Of a stretch of DNA of 64,000 nt, positions 45,303 through 54,734 are shown one piece after another. This DNA comes from an uncultured Olsenella sp. (GTDB taxonomy: Bacteria > Actinomycetota > Coriobacteriia > Coriobacteriales > Atopobiaceae): the NCBI GenBank assembly GCA_900314535.1, contig OMVT01000001.1, positions 1-64,000 of the forward strand, in the 5' to 3' direction. Within the stretch, counting starts at the first letter, position 1. Each line of letters starts with the position of its first letter. A model generated the notes under the pieces. That model saw only the letters and a program-made list of their open reading frames with translations. It was not told where the DNA came from and did not search any database. Position numbers and translations under genes: made by a program.

Positions 45303-45387
45303 CATTTTCGTTGGGCACTGAGATGTGCCCTTGAGTTCAGAGACGCGCCCCGGATAAGAGCCGGGGCTGCTCAAGTTAGGAGGATCT

Positions 45388-45573
45388 GTGGCTAAGACAT
45401 CGATGATCGTCAAGGCTTCGCGTGAGCCGAAGTACTCTACGCGCACTCAGAACCGCTGCCAGCGTTGTGGGCGTCCCCACTCCGTGTACCGCAAGTTCGG
45501 TCTGTGCCGTGTGTGCCTTCGCGAGCTCGCAAGCAAGGGCGAACTTCCTGGCGTCACCAAGGCTAGCTGGTAG
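45388..45573 (+). CDS. rpsN: 30S ribosomal protein S14, type Z
   Basis: A 61-residue short S14 with a zinc ribbon (NRCQRCGRP, then GLCRVCLRE: four Cys). It begins with GTG after AGGAGG. This zinc-dependent type Z form is encoded in the spc operon of many Gram-positives; a zinc-free paralogue is not visible in the window. Confidence 0.97.
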   Translation: MAKTSMIVKASREPKYSTRTQNRCQRCGRPHSVYRKFGLCRVCLRELASKGELPGVTKASW

Positions 45574-45660
45574 GCGAGGGAAGACCACGACGAGGCGCTC
45601 GGGCCACGGGCTCGGGTGAACCGGCCGTGCAGTTTCATCACGAACTAAGGAGAAGGATCA

Positions 45661-46059
45661 ATGAAGATTACCGATCCCATTTCGGACATGCTGACGCGTA
45701 TCCGCAACGCCAACTCGGCAGGCAAGCCGACGGTTTCGATGCCGTCGACGAAGGTGCTTGTCGAGATTGCTCGCGTCATCGCCGAAGAGGGCTACATCGA
45801 GGGCTATTCCGTTGAGGACACCAAGCCTCAGAAGACCCTCCATATCACGCTGAAGTACGGCAAGCGCAATGCCCGCGTCATCAAGGGCATCAAGAGCGTT
45901 TCCAAGCCGGGCCTGCGCATCTACTCTTCCGCCAAGGATCTTCCGCGTGTCCTGGGTGGCCTCGGCACTGCCGTCATCTCCACCTCCAAGGGCATGATGT
46001 GCGACCGCGATGCCAGGAAGCTCGGCATCGGCGGCGAAGTCATCTGCTTCGTCTGGTAA
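45661..46059 (+). CDS. rpsH: 30S ribosomal protein S8
   Basis: A 132-residue S8, a primary 16S rRNA binder and in E. coli the repressor of the spc operon. It begins KITDPISDMLTRIRNANSAGK and ends with ARKLGIGGEVICFVW. The rRNA-contact segment is ISTSKGMMCDRDAR. The AAGGAGAAG ribosome site is good. Confidence 0.97.
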   Translation: MKITDPISDMLTRIRNANSAGKPTVSMPSTKVLVEIARVIAEEGYIEGYSVEDTKPQKTLHITLKYGKRNARVIKGIKSVSKPGLRIYSSAKDLPRVLGGLGTAVISTSKGMMCDRDARKLGIGGEVICFVW

Positions 46060-46089
46060 GTCCGCGACAGGAAGAAGAAGGGAGACACA

Positions 46090-46626
46090 ATGTCCCGTAT
46101 CGGCAAGAAGCCTGTCACGGTTCCAGCAGGTGTCACCGTGACCATCAATGGCAACGAAGTCAAGGTCAAGGGCCCCAAGGGCGAGCTTGACCGTACGTTC
46201 TCCGATCTCGTCACCATCTCTCAGGAGGGCGAGGAGATCCACGTCGCCCGCAACGACGAGACCACTGAATCCAACGCGCAGCAGGGCCTTACCCGCACGC
46301 TCATCCACAACATGGTCGTCGGCGTGTCCGAGGGCTTCGAGAAGAAGCTCGAGCTCACGGGCGTCGGCTATCGTGCACAGCTCAAGGGCAAGGATCTCGA
46401 CCTTTCCCTCGGCTATTCGCACCCGGTCATCTACGCGTGCCCGGAGAACATCTCCTTCGAGGTTCCCGACAACACCCACATCACGGTGAAGGGCATCTCC
46501 AAGGAGCAGGTCGGCCAGGTCGCCGCAGAGGTCCGCGCCAAGCGTCCGCCCGAGCCGTACAAGGGCAAGGGTATCCACTACGAAGGCGAGCACATCCGCA
46601 GGAAGCTCGGCAAGGCAGCCAAGTAG
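46090..46626 (+). CDS. rplF: 50S ribosomal protein L6
   Basis: A 178-residue L6 near the sarcin-ricin loop. It begins SRIGKKPVTVPAGVTVTI and contains VEG-type repeat halves and the C-terminal KRPPEPYKGKGIHYEGEHI. A GAAGGGAG ribosome site precedes it. Confidence 0.97.
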   Translation: MSRIGKKPVTVPAGVTVTINGNEVKVKGPKGELDRTFSDLVTISQEGEEIHVARNDETTESNAQQGLTRTLIHNMVVGVSEGFEKKLELTGVGYRAQLKGKDLDLSLGYSHPVIYACPENISFEVPDNTHITVKGISKEQVGQVAAEVRAKRPPEPYKGKGIHYEGEHIRRKLGKAAK

Positions 46627-46679
46627 TGAGCTAACAAGACCATTACCCCGTCAGGTAATGGCACGACTAAGGAGCAACA

Positions 46680-47048
46680 ATGAACAAGTTCCAGAAGAAG
46701 AAGGCTGGTCTCAAGCGCCGCGAACGTCGTGTCCGCTCCAAGATCACTGGCACCGCCGACCGTCCCCGTCTCTCCGTCCATCGCACCAATGCAAACATCT
46801 ATGCACAGGTGATCGACGACGTCGACGGCAAGACCATCTGCAGCGCTTCTACGCTGAGCCCTGAGTTCCGCGCTACCGGCAAGATCGGCTCCAACAAGGA
46901 AGCTGCCGAGTTCGTGGGCAACCTCATTGGCCAGCGCGCCCTCGAGAAGGGCGTCACCGCAGTCAGGTTCGACCGCGGCGGCCGTATCTATCATGGGCGC
47001 GTCCAGGCTCTCGCCGATGCTGCCCGCAACGCCGGACTGAAGTTCTAG
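46680..47048 (+). CDS. rplR: 50S ribosomal protein L18
   Basis: A 122-residue L18 that anchors 5S rRNA in the central protuberance. It begins [20 protein letters not shown] and contains [18 protein letters not shown] and [20 protein letters not shown]. rpsE starts 10 bases downstream. Confidence 0.97.
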   Translation: MNKFQKKKAGLKRRERRVRSKITGTADRPRLSVHRTNANIYAQVIDDVDGKTICSASTLSPEFRATGKIGSNKEAAEFVGNLIGQRALEKGVTAVRFDRGGRIYHGRVQALADAARNAGLKF

Positions 47049-47058
47049 GAGGAATCAG

Positions 47059-47580
47059 ATGCCACGTGATCGCAAGCGCCAGGAGGAATCCGATCTTCAG
47101 GAGCGCGTCATCTTTATTCACCGCGTGTCCAAGACCGTCAAGGGTGGCCGCCGCATGTCCCTGCTCGCTCTTGTAGCAGTGGGCGACGGCAAGGGCAATG
47201 TCGGCCTCGGCATCGGCAAGTCCGCCGAGGTTCCCCAGGCCATCTCCAAGGCTGTCGTGGATGCCAAGAAGAACATGTTCCACGTCCCCGTCACCGAGAC
47301 GGGCACCATCCCTCACGATGTCGAGGGCTACTATGGCGCGGGCCATGTCCTGATCAAGCCTGCTATCGAGGGTACCGGCGTCATCGCCGGCGGCCCCGTC
47401 CGTCCGCTCTTCGAGCTTGCAGGCATCACCAACGTCCTGTCCAAGTCTCTCGGCACCTCCAACGCCCTGAACATGGTCAAGGCTGCCGTCGAGGGCCTCA
47501 AGTCGCTCGAGATGCCTGCCGACACCGCAGAGCGCCGCGGCATCACGGTCGCTGAGATGTTTGCCGGGAAGGAGAACTAA
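47059..47580 (+). CDS. rpsE: 30S ribosomal protein S5
   Basis: A 173-residue S5, which affects decoding fidelity and spectinomycin binding. It contains ERVIFIHRVSKTVKGGRRMSL, VGDGKGNVGLGIGKSAEVPQA and the loop IKPAIEGTGVIAGGPVR. The spectinomycin-loop residues KGGRRM look unmodified. It overlaps the rpmD start by one base. Confidence 0.97.
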   Translation: MPRDRKRQEESDLQERVIFIHRVSKTVKGGRRMSLLALVAVGDGKGNVGLGIGKSAEVPQAISKAVVDAKKNMFHVPVTETGTIPHDVEGYYGAGHVLIKPAIEGTGVIAGGPVRPLFELAGITNVLSKSLGTSNALNMVKAAVEGLKSLEMPADTAERRGITVAEMFAGKEN

Positions 47581-47774
47581 TGATGGCAGAGGAGAAGACT
47601 CTTACCGTCAAGCTCGTGCACAGCTCCTACGCCTCAAAGCGCAAGGACATGACGGCCACGTGCCATGCCATGGGCCTTCGCAAGATCGGCGACACGTCTG
47701 TGCTGCCTGACAACCCGAGCGTTCGTGGAATGATCTTCAAGGTCAAGCACCTTGTTGAGGTAGAAGAGAACTAG
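47580..47774 (+). CDS. rpmD: 50S ribosomal protein L30
   Basis: A 64-residue L30. It contains LTVKLVHSSYASKRKDMTATCHAMGL and SVLPDNPSVRGMIFKVKHLVEV. The start is the ATG at 47580 overlapping the rpsE stop, with a second ATG at 47583. It is coupled to rpsE and lies 10 bases before rplO. Confidence 0.95.
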   Translation: MMAEEKTLTVKLVHSSYASKRKDMTATCHAMGLRKIGDTSVLPDNPSVRGMIFKVKHLVEVEEN

Positions 47775-47784
47775 GAGTCATCAC

Positions 47785-48234
47785 ATGCAGCTTCACGATC
47801 TCCGTCCCGCAGAGGGCTCCAAGAAGTCTCGCAAGCGCATCGGCCGCGGCAATTCTTCCGGCCACGGCACGACGGCGGGACGCGGCACCAAGGGCCAGCT
47901 CTCCCGCGCAGGCCGCGGCAAGGGCGCTGGCTTCGAGGGCGGTCAGACGCCGCTCGCCATGCGTCTCCCGAAGCTCGGCGGCTTCATCAACCACAACCGT
48001 GTCGAGTATGCACCGGTCAACGTTGCACGCCTCGATGCACTGTTCAACGACGGCGACACCGTCGACTCTGACTCCCTGTATGCCAAGGGCGTCATCAAGC
48101 GCAACTACATTCCTGTCAAGGTCCTGGGCGACGGCGAGCTCACCAAGAAGCTCACGGTCAAGGTAGACAAGGTCTCCAAGTCTGCACAGGCCAAGATCGA
48201 GGCAGCTGGCGGAAAGGTCGAGGCAGCGTGCTAA
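47785..48234 (+). CDS. rplO: 50S ribosomal protein L15
   Basis: A 149-residue L15, a late assembly protein. The N-terminal Gly/Arg-rich extension is GSKKSRKRIGRGNSSGHGTT, followed by GQTPLAMRLPKLGGF. The globular C-terminus ends VSKSAQAKIEAAGGKVEAAC. It overlaps secY by 7 bases, so the Sec channel subunit is translationally coupled to the spc operon. Confidence 0.97.
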   Translation: MQLHDLRPAEGSKKSRKRIGRGNSSGHGTTAGRGTKGQLSRAGRGKGAGFEGGQTPLAMRLPKLGGFINHNRVEYAPVNVARLDALFNDGDTVDSDSLYAKGVIKRNYIPVKVLGDGELTKKLTVKVDKVSKSAQAKIEAAGGKVEAAC

Positions 48235-49514
48235 AGGGAATTGCGAACGCGTTCCGCGTAGCGGAGCTGCGTAACAAGATCCTTATCACGATTGGCATTC
48301 TCGTGCTTTATCGCATCGGGGCCTACATCCCCGTACCGGGCATCCCCTTCCAGGGGATGCTCTCCGCTTATGAAACGGCGGCATCGGGCTCCGGTGCGCT
48401 GGCTGTTCTCAACCTCTTCTCGGGCGGTGCTCTTTCCCGTGTTTCCGTCTTCAGCCTGGGCATCATGCCGTACATCACTGCTCAGATCATCATGCAGATG
48501 ATGCAGGCTGTCGTTCCTTCCCTCGGCGAGATGGCCAAGGAAGGCGAGGCAGGCCAGCGTAGGATCACGCAGTACACGCGCTATCTCACGGTCGTGCTTG
48601 CGCTCATCAGCGCAATCGGCTATCTGTTCCTGTTCCAGTCCAGCCTGTATGGCATAACGTTCGCCAACGCCGGCGCACCGGTGTGGCTCATGAATGTCAT
48701 CGTCGTCTTCACGATGGTTGCAGGCGCCCTCATCATCATGTGGCTCGGCGAAGTCATCACACAGCGTGGCATCGGCAACGGCATGTCGCTGATCATCTTT
48801 GCCAACATCATGGCTGGGTTCCCCTCGGCGCTCATCAGCTCCGTGCAGAACTCGACGACGGGCGTCCTCAATACGGTCATCACGATCATCGTGATTCTCG
48901 CTGTCATCCCGTTCATCGTCTACATCGAGCGCGGACAGAGGCGCATCACGGTCCAGTATGCCAAGCGCGTCGTCGGCCGCCGCGTCATGGGTGGCCAGTC
49001 CACGTATCTGCCTATCAAGGTGAACACGGCGGGCGTCGTGCCCATCATCTTCGCTTCCGCAATCCTTTACCTCCCGGCTCAGATTGCCGTGTTCTTCCCG
49101 ACGGTCAACTGGATGTCCGTGTTCGCGAATGCGGTCTCATCGGGCTGGCTGAATTGGATCCTCTCTGTGGTCCTCATCGTGTTCTTTGCATACTTCTATA
49201 CGGCCATGGTCTTCAATCCTGAAGAGACTGCAGACCAGCTGCGCAAGCAGGGCGGCTTCATTCCGGGCGTCCGTCCGGGACAGGCTACGGCCGACTACAT
49301 CAAGAACGTGATCGACCACATCACGCTGCCTGGTGCCATCTTCATGGCAATCATCGCAGTCGTGCCTTCCATCATCTTTGCCTTCACGAGCAACACTCTC
49401 ATCCAGGCATTCGGCGGCACGTCCATCCTCATCATGGTCGGCGTGGCAATGGATACCCTGTCTTCCCTTGAGAGCCAGCTCAAGATGCACAACTACGAAG
49501 GCTTCTTCAAGTAG
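48228..49514 (+). CDS. secY: preprotein translocase subunit SecY
   Basis: A 428-residue SecY, the ten-helix channel of the general secretory pathway. It begins with GTG inside the end of rplO. Landmarks are RIGAYIPVPGIPFQGM, the plug region, LGIMPYITAQIIMQ, the RGIGNGMSLIIFANI cytosolic segment and the C5 loop region KQGGFIPGVRPGQATADYI. It is followed by adk and map in the usual order. Confidence 0.97.
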   Translation: MLKGIANAFRVAELRNKILITIGILVLYRIGAYIPVPGIPFQGMLSAYETAASGSGALAVLNLFSGGALSRVSVFSLGIMPYITAQIIMQMMQAVVPSLGEMAKEGEAGQRRITQYTRYLTVVLALISAIGYLFLFQSSLYGITFANAGAPVWLMNVIVVFTMVAGALIIMWLGEVITQRGIGNGMSLIIFANIMAGFPSALISSVQNSTTGVLNTVITIIVILAVIPFIVYIERGQRRITVQYAKRVVGRRVMGGQSTYLPIKVNTAGVVPIIFASAILYLPAQIAVFFPTVNWMSVFANAVSSGWLNWILSVVLIVFFAYFYTAMVFNPEETADQLRKQGGFIPGVRPGQATADYIKNVIDHITLPGAIFMAIIAVVPSIIFAFTSNTLIQAFGGTSILIMVGVAMDTLSSLESQLKMHNYEGFFK

Positions 49515-49546
49515 ACCTCAATAACCTACGGAGCAAGGGAGTTCGC

Positions 49547-50176
49547 ATGAAGATCGTTCTGCTCGGTGGTCCCGGTGCCGGCAAGGGCACGCAGGCCCAG
49601 CGTCTTGTTGCTGAATACGGAGTGGCGCACATCTCTACGGGCGACCTGCTCCGTGCTGCCATCAAGAACGGCACAGAGCTCGGCAAGCAGGCCAAGTCCT
49701 ACATGGACAAGGGCCAGCTCGTTCCCGACGAGCTTGTCGTCAATCTCGTGAAGGAGCGTCTCGCCGACGACGATGCCCAGAAGGGCTTCATCCTCGACGG
49801 CTTCCCGAGGAATACAGCCCAGGCTGTCGTCCTCGATTCCGAGCTCAAGGACATGGGTCTTGCACTCGATGCAGCTGTCCTCGTCGATGTTGACCCTGAT
49901 GTCATCGTCAAGCGTCTTTCGTCCCGCCGTACCTGCAAAAACTGCGGGTATACGGCACCGGCTGGCGTCGATGTGTGCCCGCGCTGCGGCGGCGAGATGT
50001 ACCAGCGCGACGACGACAAGCCTGAGACGATTCAGCGCAGGCTCGATGTCTACCAGACCCAGACGGCACCGCTCATCGAGTACTACAAGGGCCATGGGCT
50101 TCTGAAGACCGTGAACGGCGAGCAGGCAGTCGACGATGTCTACAAGGATATGAAGGAACAGCTCGGACTATGCTGA
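49547..50176 (+). CDS. adk: adenylate kinase
   Basis: A 209-residue long-form kinase that interconverts ATP, AMP and ADP. The P-loop is GGPGAGKGTQ, the AMP site is ISTGDLLRAAI and DGFPRNTAQA. The LID has a four-Cys zinc site (CKNCGY, then CPRCGG), the Gram-positive type. It overlaps map by 7 bases. Confidence 0.97.
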   Translation: MKIVLLGGPGAGKGTQAQRLVAEYGVAHISTGDLLRAAIKNGTELGKQAKSYMDKGQLVPDELVVNLVKERLADDDAQKGFILDGFPRNTAQAVVLDSELKDMGLALDAAVLVDVDPDVIVKRLSSRRTCKNCGYTAPAGVDVCPRCGGEMYQRDDDKPETIQRRLDVYQTQTAPLIEYYKGHGLLKTVNGEQAVDDVYKDMKEQLGLC

Positions 50177-51036
50177 AGATCAAGACGGCAGAAGATATAG
50201 CAGCCTACAAGGCAGGGGCAGGAAAGCTCTCCAAGGAAGTTCTGCGCCATGTCGGGCTCATGGTGAAGCCGGGCGTCACGACGCTCGAGCTTGACCGCGC
50301 TGCCGAGTCCTATATCCGTGCCCACGGCGGAACTCCTGGCTTCAAGGGCTATGGCGGATTCCCGGCTACGCTCTGCACGTCAGTGAACGAGCAGGTCGTG
50401 CACGGCATACCATCGCCGACGACGCAGCTGCGCGAAGGCGATATCATCTCCATCGATACCGGAGCCAATGTGGATGGCTGGGCCGGAGACAATGCCTGGA
50501 CGTTCTATGTTGGCGAGGTCTCTGACGAGGTCTGCGGCCTCTGCGAGTGCACGCGCGACTGCCTGAAGGCCGCCATCAAGCAGGCTGTCCCGGGCAACCA
50601 TCTGGGTGACCTTGGTCATGCGGTGCAGACGCTCGCCGAGTCCAATGGTTACGGCGTCGTTCGTGACTACGTCGGCCACGGCATCGGCCACGATATGCAC
50701 GAGGACCCGAATGTCCCGAACTACGGCAAGCCTGGCCGCGGCGTCAAGCTCCAGGTCGGCATGTTCATTGCGATCGAGCCGATGATTACGCTCGGCTCTC
50801 CGCGCGTGAAGACGCTCAGCAACGGCTGGACGGTCGTGACCCGTGATGGCAAGCCGGCAGCGCACTACGAGAACGTCATCGCAATCACGGAGGATGGCCC
50901 CGTCATCCTCTCCGAGGATGAGACCGGACCCTGGTGCGCCATGTTCGGCGGAGCTGACTACGTCGAGCTCAAGGTCGACGAGATTGCCGAATCCGATGAA
51001 GCTCCCGAAGAGGAGAAGAAGGAAGACGCCGAATAG
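50170..51036 (+). CDS. map: methionine aminopeptidase, type I
   Basis: A 288-residue MetAP that removes the initiator Met. Metal ligands lie in IDTGANVDGWAGDNAWTF (two Asp), GHGIGHDMHEDP (His), IAIEPMI (Glu) and the last Glu in HYENVIAITEDG. A Glu/Asp-rich tail of about 25 residues extends the C-terminus. The ATG is within the end of adk. A terminator follows. Confidence 0.96.
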   Translation: MLKIKTAEDIAAYKAGAGKLSKEVLRHVGLMVKPGVTTLELDRAAESYIRAHGGTPGFKGYGGFPATLCTSVNEQVVHGIPSPTTQLREGDIISIDTGANVDGWAGDNAWTFYVGEVSDEVCGLCECTRDCLKAAIKQAVPGNHLGDLGHAVQTLAESNGYGVVRDYVGHGIGHDMHEDPNVPNYGKPGRGVKLQVGMFIAIEPMITLGSPRVKTLSNGWTVVTRDGKPAAHYENVIAITEDGPVILSEDETGPWCAMFGGADYVELKVDEIAESDEAPEEEKKEDAE

Positions 51037-51061
51037 CGGCTCCGATGAGAGCGGGAACAAG

Positions 51062-51091
51062 AGGCCCGAGCGCAGATGCGCCCGGGCCTTT
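51062..51091 (+). terminator. intrinsic terminator after map
   Basis: AGGCCCG.GCGC, AGAT, GCGC.CGGGCCT is followed by TTTCTC. It ends the rplE-map unit before infA. An AT-rich -10-like stretch follows at 51156-51166 (TATGAT/TAATAT) but no clear -35. Confidence 0.82.
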
Positions 51092-51211
51092 CTCCCGAAA
51101 ATTTGTCCTGCTTATGGACATTGCATTGTGCTCTATGCGGAGCAGATATTTTTGCTATGATAATATGCCGCTGTCACTGTGGAAACATCGTGCGAGGAGA
51201 AGGTAGACAGG

Positions 51212-51430
51212 TTGAGTAAGCAAGATGCAATCGAGCTCGAGGGCAAGGTCATCGAACCACTCCCGAATGCCATGTTCAACGTAGAGCTGGAGAATGGCAA
51301 GAACATCCTGTGCACCATTTCCGGAAAGATTAGGATGAACTACATCCGCATCCTTCCAGGCGACAAGGTTGTCGTGGAGATTTCTCCGTACGATCTGACA
51401 CGTGGCAGGATCACTTATCGCTACAAGTAA
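51212..51430 (+). CDS. infA: translation initiation factor IF-1
   Basis: A 72-residue OB-fold factor that blocks the A site during initiation. The start is TTG at 51212 after GAGGAGAAGG, matching the family N-terminus [18 protein letters not shown] and exactly the standard length. An upstream GTG frame is unlikely. It contains [16 protein letters not shown]. It heads the infA-rpmJ-rpsM-rpsK-rpsD-rpoA-rplQ unit. Confidence 0.96.
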   Translation: MSKQDAIELEGKVIEPLPNAMFNVELENGKNILCTISGKIRMNYIRILPGDKVVVEISPYDLTRGRITYRYK

Positions 51431-51493
51431 GCCGGTAATTCACGCCTGCGGCTGGGCGATTACATAGTAAGGGAACAACCGAAAGGAATTGCA

Positions 51494-51607
51494 ATGAAGG
51501 TACGTCCTTCGGTAAAGAAGATGTGCGACAAGTGCAAGATCATCCGTCGCCATGGCAAGGTTTACGTCATCTGCGAGAACCCGCGCCACAAGCAGCGCCA
51601 GGGCTAA
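51494..51607 (+). CDS. rpmJ: 50S ribosomal protein L36
   Basis: A 37-residue L36 of the zinc-binding (C+) form. It reads [20 protein letters not shown] and then [15 protein letters not shown], giving three Cys and a His as ligands. A GAAAGGAATT ribosome site lies before the ATG. rpsM starts 15 bases downstream. Confidence 0.96.
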   Translation: MKVRPSVKKMCDKCKIIRRHGKVYVICENPRHKQRQG

Positions 51608-51622
51608 GAGAGGAGCACCAAG

Positions 51623-51994
51623 TTGGCCCGTATTAACGGTGTAGACCTCCCGCGCGAGAAGCGTGTCGAGATCGGACTTACCTATCTTTATGGCATTGGC
51701 CGTACGTCCGCTACCAAGATCTGCGCTGAGGTCGGCATTGACCCCAGCACGCGTGTCCGCGACCTCACTGAAGAGGAAGTCGCAAAGATTCGCGATTACA
51801 TCGATGCTAACTACACGGTCGAGGGTGACCTGCGTCGTGAGCGCAGGCAGAACATCGCCCGCCTGATGGAGATTGGCTGCTACCGTGGCCTCCGTCACCG
51901 CAAGGGTCTTCCTGTTCATGGACAGCGTACCCACACGAACGCCCGTACCCGCAAGGGTCCGCGTCGTCAAATCGGTGGCAAGAAGAGGGCCTAG
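51623..51994 (+). CDS. rpsM: 30S ribosomal protein S13
   Basis: A 123-residue S13 at the head-to-50S bridge. The start is TTG after GAGAGGAGC. It contains [32 protein letters not shown] and the C-terminal [20 protein letters not shown]. Its tail ends RQIGGKKRA. Confidence 0.97.
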   Translation: MARINGVDLPREKRVEIGLTYLYGIGRTSATKICAEVGIDPSTRVRDLTEEEVAKIRDYIDANYTVEGDLRRERRQNIARLMEIGCYRGLRHRKGLPVHGQRTHTNARTRKGPRRQIGGKKRA

Positions 51995-52004
51995 GGAGTA
52001 AGAC

Positions 52005-52406
52005 ATGCCGCAGAAGAAGAACGTGCGCAACGTCCGCGTCAAGCGCTCTGAGCGCAAGAACATTTCCGTGGGCCAGGCCCACATCAAGAGCACCTTCAAC
52101 AACACCATCGTCTCCATCTCTGACTCACAGGGCAATGTGATCTCCTGGCAGTCCGGTGGCACGGTGGGCTTCAAGGGCTCCCGCAAGTCCACTCCGTTCG
52201 CTGCCCAGATTGCTGCAGAGGCTGCAGCAAAGGCCGCCATGGAGCACGGTCTGCACAAGGTGACCGTCTTCGTGAAGGGCCCCGGCTCTGGTCGCGAGAC
52301 GGCAATCCGCTCGCTTCAGGCAGCAGGCCTGGAGGTTTCGGGCATTCAGGACAAGACCCCTATTGCGCACAACGGTTGCCGTCCGCGCAAGCGTCGTCGC
52401 AACTAA
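52005..52406 (+). CDS. rpsK: 30S ribosomal protein S11
   Basis: A 133-residue S11 of the 30S platform. It contains [41 protein letters not shown] and the C-terminal [28 protein letters not shown] ribosome site precedes the ATG. It is 10 bases after rpsM. Confidence 0.97.
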   Translation: MPQKKNVRNVRVKRSERKNISVGQAHIKSTFNNTIVSISDSQGNVISWQSGGTVGFKGSRKSTPFAAQIAAEAAAKAAMEHGLHKVTVFVKGPGSGRETAIRSLQAAGLEVSGIQDKTPIAHNGCRPRKRRRN

Positions 52407-52421
52407 GGAAGGACAGTAGCT

Positions 52422-53015
52422 ATGGCAGTTGATAGGACCCCTGTCCTTAAGAGATGCCGCCAGCTCGGCATCGAGCCCGCTGTGATGGGCATCAACAAGA
52501 AGTCTAATCGTCAGCCGAAGCAGCGCCGTCGTCAGGAATCCGAGTACGGCCAGCAGCTCCGCGAGAAGCAGAAGGCCAAGTTCATCTACGGCGTGCTCGA
52601 GAAGCAGTTCCGCGGATACTACGACAAGGCCAAGAAGCTCGAGGGCGTCACGGGCGACAACCTCATGATCCTGCTCGAGACCCGTCTCGACAATGTCGTG
52701 TTCCGTCTCGGCTTTGCCCGTACGCGTAAGGAGGCCCGTCAGACCGTCCGTCACGGCCACATCACCGTGAACGGCAAGCGTGTCGACATCCCGTCCTACC
52801 GCGTCAAGGCCGGCGACGTCGTCGCTGTCGCTCCGAAGGCAAAGGAGCTCCTCCCGATCAAGGAGTCCCTCATCTCCTCCGAGCACATGGCCGTTCCCTC
52901 CTGGCTTGAGGTCGACATCGAGAAGCTTCAGGGCACCGTGCTCCAGCTCCCGACGCGCGATCAGATCGATCTTGACATCGACGCACAGCTGATCGTCGAG
53001 CTCTACTCCAAGTAA
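52422..53015 (+). CDS. rpsD: 30S ribosomal protein S4
   Basis: A 197-residue S4, a primary 16S binder and autoregulator of the alpha operon in E. coli. It is the short form lacking the N-terminal zinc cysteines. The S4 RNA-binding domain is LETRLDNVVFRLGFARTRKEA, and QTVRHGHITVNGKRVDIPSY follows. The ribosome site is AAGGAAGGAC. Confidence 0.96.
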   Translation: MAVDRTPVLKRCRQLGIEPAVMGINKKSNRQPKQRRRQESEYGQQLREKQKAKFIYGVLEKQFRGYYDKAKKLEGVTGDNLMILLETRLDNVVFRLGFARTRKEARQTVRHGHITVNGKRVDIPSYRVKAGDVVAVAPKAKELLPIKESLISSEHMAVPSWLEVDIEKLQGTVLQLPTRDQIDLDIDAQLIVELYSK

Positions 53016-53036
53016 CAGGAACGGTTGGAGGTTTAC

Positions 53037-53978
53037 ATGTCCGAATTCATCCGGCCGAATGTGTCGGTAGAAGAGGTCAACGACAGGGTCGCACGCGTGA
53101 CCGCCGAGCCGCTCGAGCGTGGCTACGGCGATACGCTCGGCAACTCCCTGCGCCGCGTGCTGCTCTCCTCCCTCGAGGGCGCAGCCGTCGAGGCCATCCA
53201 GATCGATGGGGTGCAGCACGAGTTCACGACTGTCGAGGGCGTCTATGAGGACGTCACCGATATCGTTCTGAATGTGAAGGGCCTTGTGTTCCGCTCCATG
53301 GACACGGGCGACAAGGGCACGGCAACCATCTCCGTCGACGGCCCCATGACCGTCACGGGCGGCGACTTCAAGGTTCCCGCTGAGTTCGAGCTCGTCAATC
53401 CCGACCATGTCATCTGCACGCTTGGCGAGGGCGCTCACCTCACCATGCAGATGCGCATCGGGTGCGGCCGTGGCTATGTCTCCGGCGAGGACAATGAGCG
53501 TGACGATGATCCTATCGGAATCATCCACGTCGACTCGCTCTATTCGCCGGTGCGCCGCTGCGCCAAGGTCGTCGAGCCGTGCCGTGTCGGCCAGCGTACG
53601 GACTATGACCGTCTCATCCTCGAGGTTGAGACCGATGGCTCCGTCACGCCGCGCGATGCTGTCGTCGAGGCCGCGAACATCATCAACCAGCACATGAGCG
53701 CCTTCATGGGTCTGGCTGAGGAGGCAGAGCCGCAGGAGGACACCTCCATCTTCGCAGTCAACACTGAAGACGACAATACGGAGCTCGACAAGAAGATTGA
53801 GGACATGGACCTCTCCGTCCGTTCCTACAATTGCCTGAAGCGCGCTGGCATCCACTCGGTCCGCCAGCTCGTCGAGTTCTCCGAGAACGATCTTCTGAAC
53901 ATCCGCAACTTCGGCGTCAAGTCCATCGAGGAAGTCAAGGACAAGCTCGAGTCCATGGGGCTCGGACTCAAGCCTTAA
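53037..53978 (+). CDS. rpoA: DNA-directed RNA polymerase subunit alpha
   Basis: A 313-residue alpha subunit. The N-terminal dimerisation domain contains YGDTLGNSLRRVLLSSLEGAA. The C-terminal domain (about 250-313) carries the UP-element and activator contacts: R262, N265, G293, K295 in SVRSYNCLK and NFGVKSIEEVK. The ATG at 53037 follows TTGGAGG; an in-frame TTG lies 12 bases upstream. Its C-terminal domain closely resembles the end of RpoC from the same window. Confidence 0.97.
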   Translation: MSEFIRPNVSVEEVNDRVARVTAEPLERGYGDTLGNSLRRVLLSSLEGAAVEAIQIDGVQHEFTTVEGVYEDVTDIVLNVKGLVFRSMDTGDKGTATISVDGPMTVTGGDFKVPAEFELVNPDHVICTLGEGAHLTMQMRIGCGRGYVSGEDNERDDDPIGIIHVDSLYSPVRRCAKVVEPCRVGQRTDYDRLILEVETDGSVTPRDAVVEAANIINQHMSAFMGLAEEAEPQEDTSIFAVNTEDDNTELDKKIEDMDLSVRSYNCLKRAGIHSVRQLVEFSENDLLNIRNFGVKSIEEVKDKLESMGLGLKP

Positions 53979-54011
53979 AGACGCCGCGTCTTCAATAGGA
54001 GCAATAAGACC

Positions 54012-54497
54012 ATGAGACACAACAAGAAGCATGGCATGAAGCTCGGAACTGATGCGAGCCATACCAAGGCCATGAAGAAGAGCCTCACCAGCGCTCTGCT
54101 TGCCAATGACCGCATCAAGACCACGCAGCCGCGTGCCAAGGCCATCCGCACGGACGTTGACCGTGTCATCACCTGGGCCAAGAAGGGAGATCTGCACTCC
54201 CGCCGTCTCGCTATCGCGAAGCTCGGCGACAAGGAGCTTGTCCGCGAGGTCTTCGAGAAGGCCGCACAGGGCATGTGGGAAGGCCGCAACGGCGGCTACA
54301 CCCGCATCATGAAGCTTGGCCGCCGCAAGGGCGACAACGCCGAGATCGTCATCATCGAGCTTGTCACCGAGCCGGTCCAGCCGAAGGCCAAGAAGGCCGA
54401 CTCCGTCAAGCCGGTCGCTGCTGCCGAGGCTGAGAAGCCGGCAGAGGCCGAAGAGGCACCTGCTGAGGCTGCCGCCGAGGAGACCCCTGCAGAGTAG
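54012..54497 (+). CDS. rplQ: 50S ribosomal protein L17
   Basis: A 161-residue L17. The core (to about 118) contains HGMKLGTDASHTKAMKKSLT, IKTTQPRAKAIRTDVDRVIT and GGYTRIMKLGRRKGDNAEIV. The last about 40 residues are an Ala/Glu/Lys/Pro-rich extension, as in many actinobacterial L17. It ends the alpha operon before a terminator. Confidence 0.96.
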   Translation: MRHNKKHGMKLGTDASHTKAMKKSLTSALLANDRIKTTQPRAKAIRTDVDRVITWAKKGDLHSRRLAIAKLGDKELVREVFEKAAQGMWEGRNGGYTRIMKLGRRKGDNAEIVIIELVTEPVQPKAKKADSVKPVAAAEAEKPAEAEEAPAEAAAEETPAE

Positions 54498-54522
54498 CAT
54501 CTGCTGCATAGGAGCACATGTG

Positions 54523-54552
54523 AGAGAGGTCCTGGGAAACCAGGGCCTCTCT
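54523..54552 (+). terminator. intrinsic terminator after rplQ
   Basis: AGAGAGG.CCTGG, GAAA, CCAGG.CCTCTCT is followed by TCTGC. The stem is 12 bp with one T-G and the T-run is weak. It closes the alpha operon. Confidence 0.78.
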
Positions 54553-54610
54553 TCTGCTATAGAGGAGTTGTGTACATGCGGGGAAATGCTACTGCGAGAC
54601 TGGGAATATG

Positions 54611-54638
54611 TTGCATAGATACAGGCATATGCTAGTAT
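54611..54638 (+). promoter_or_regulatory. promoter of truA unit
   Basis: TTGCAT, 16 bases, TAGTAT. It lies 97 bases before the truA ATG and after the alpha-operon terminator. Confidence 0.5.
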
Positions 54639-54734
54639 GGAGCGGCAATGCACAGGGACCTGTGAATATATGAGCAGCAGCTCAGATAGGGTGTCACTGA
54701 TACGAACAAGGGATTTGACGCTCGGAAGGATTGC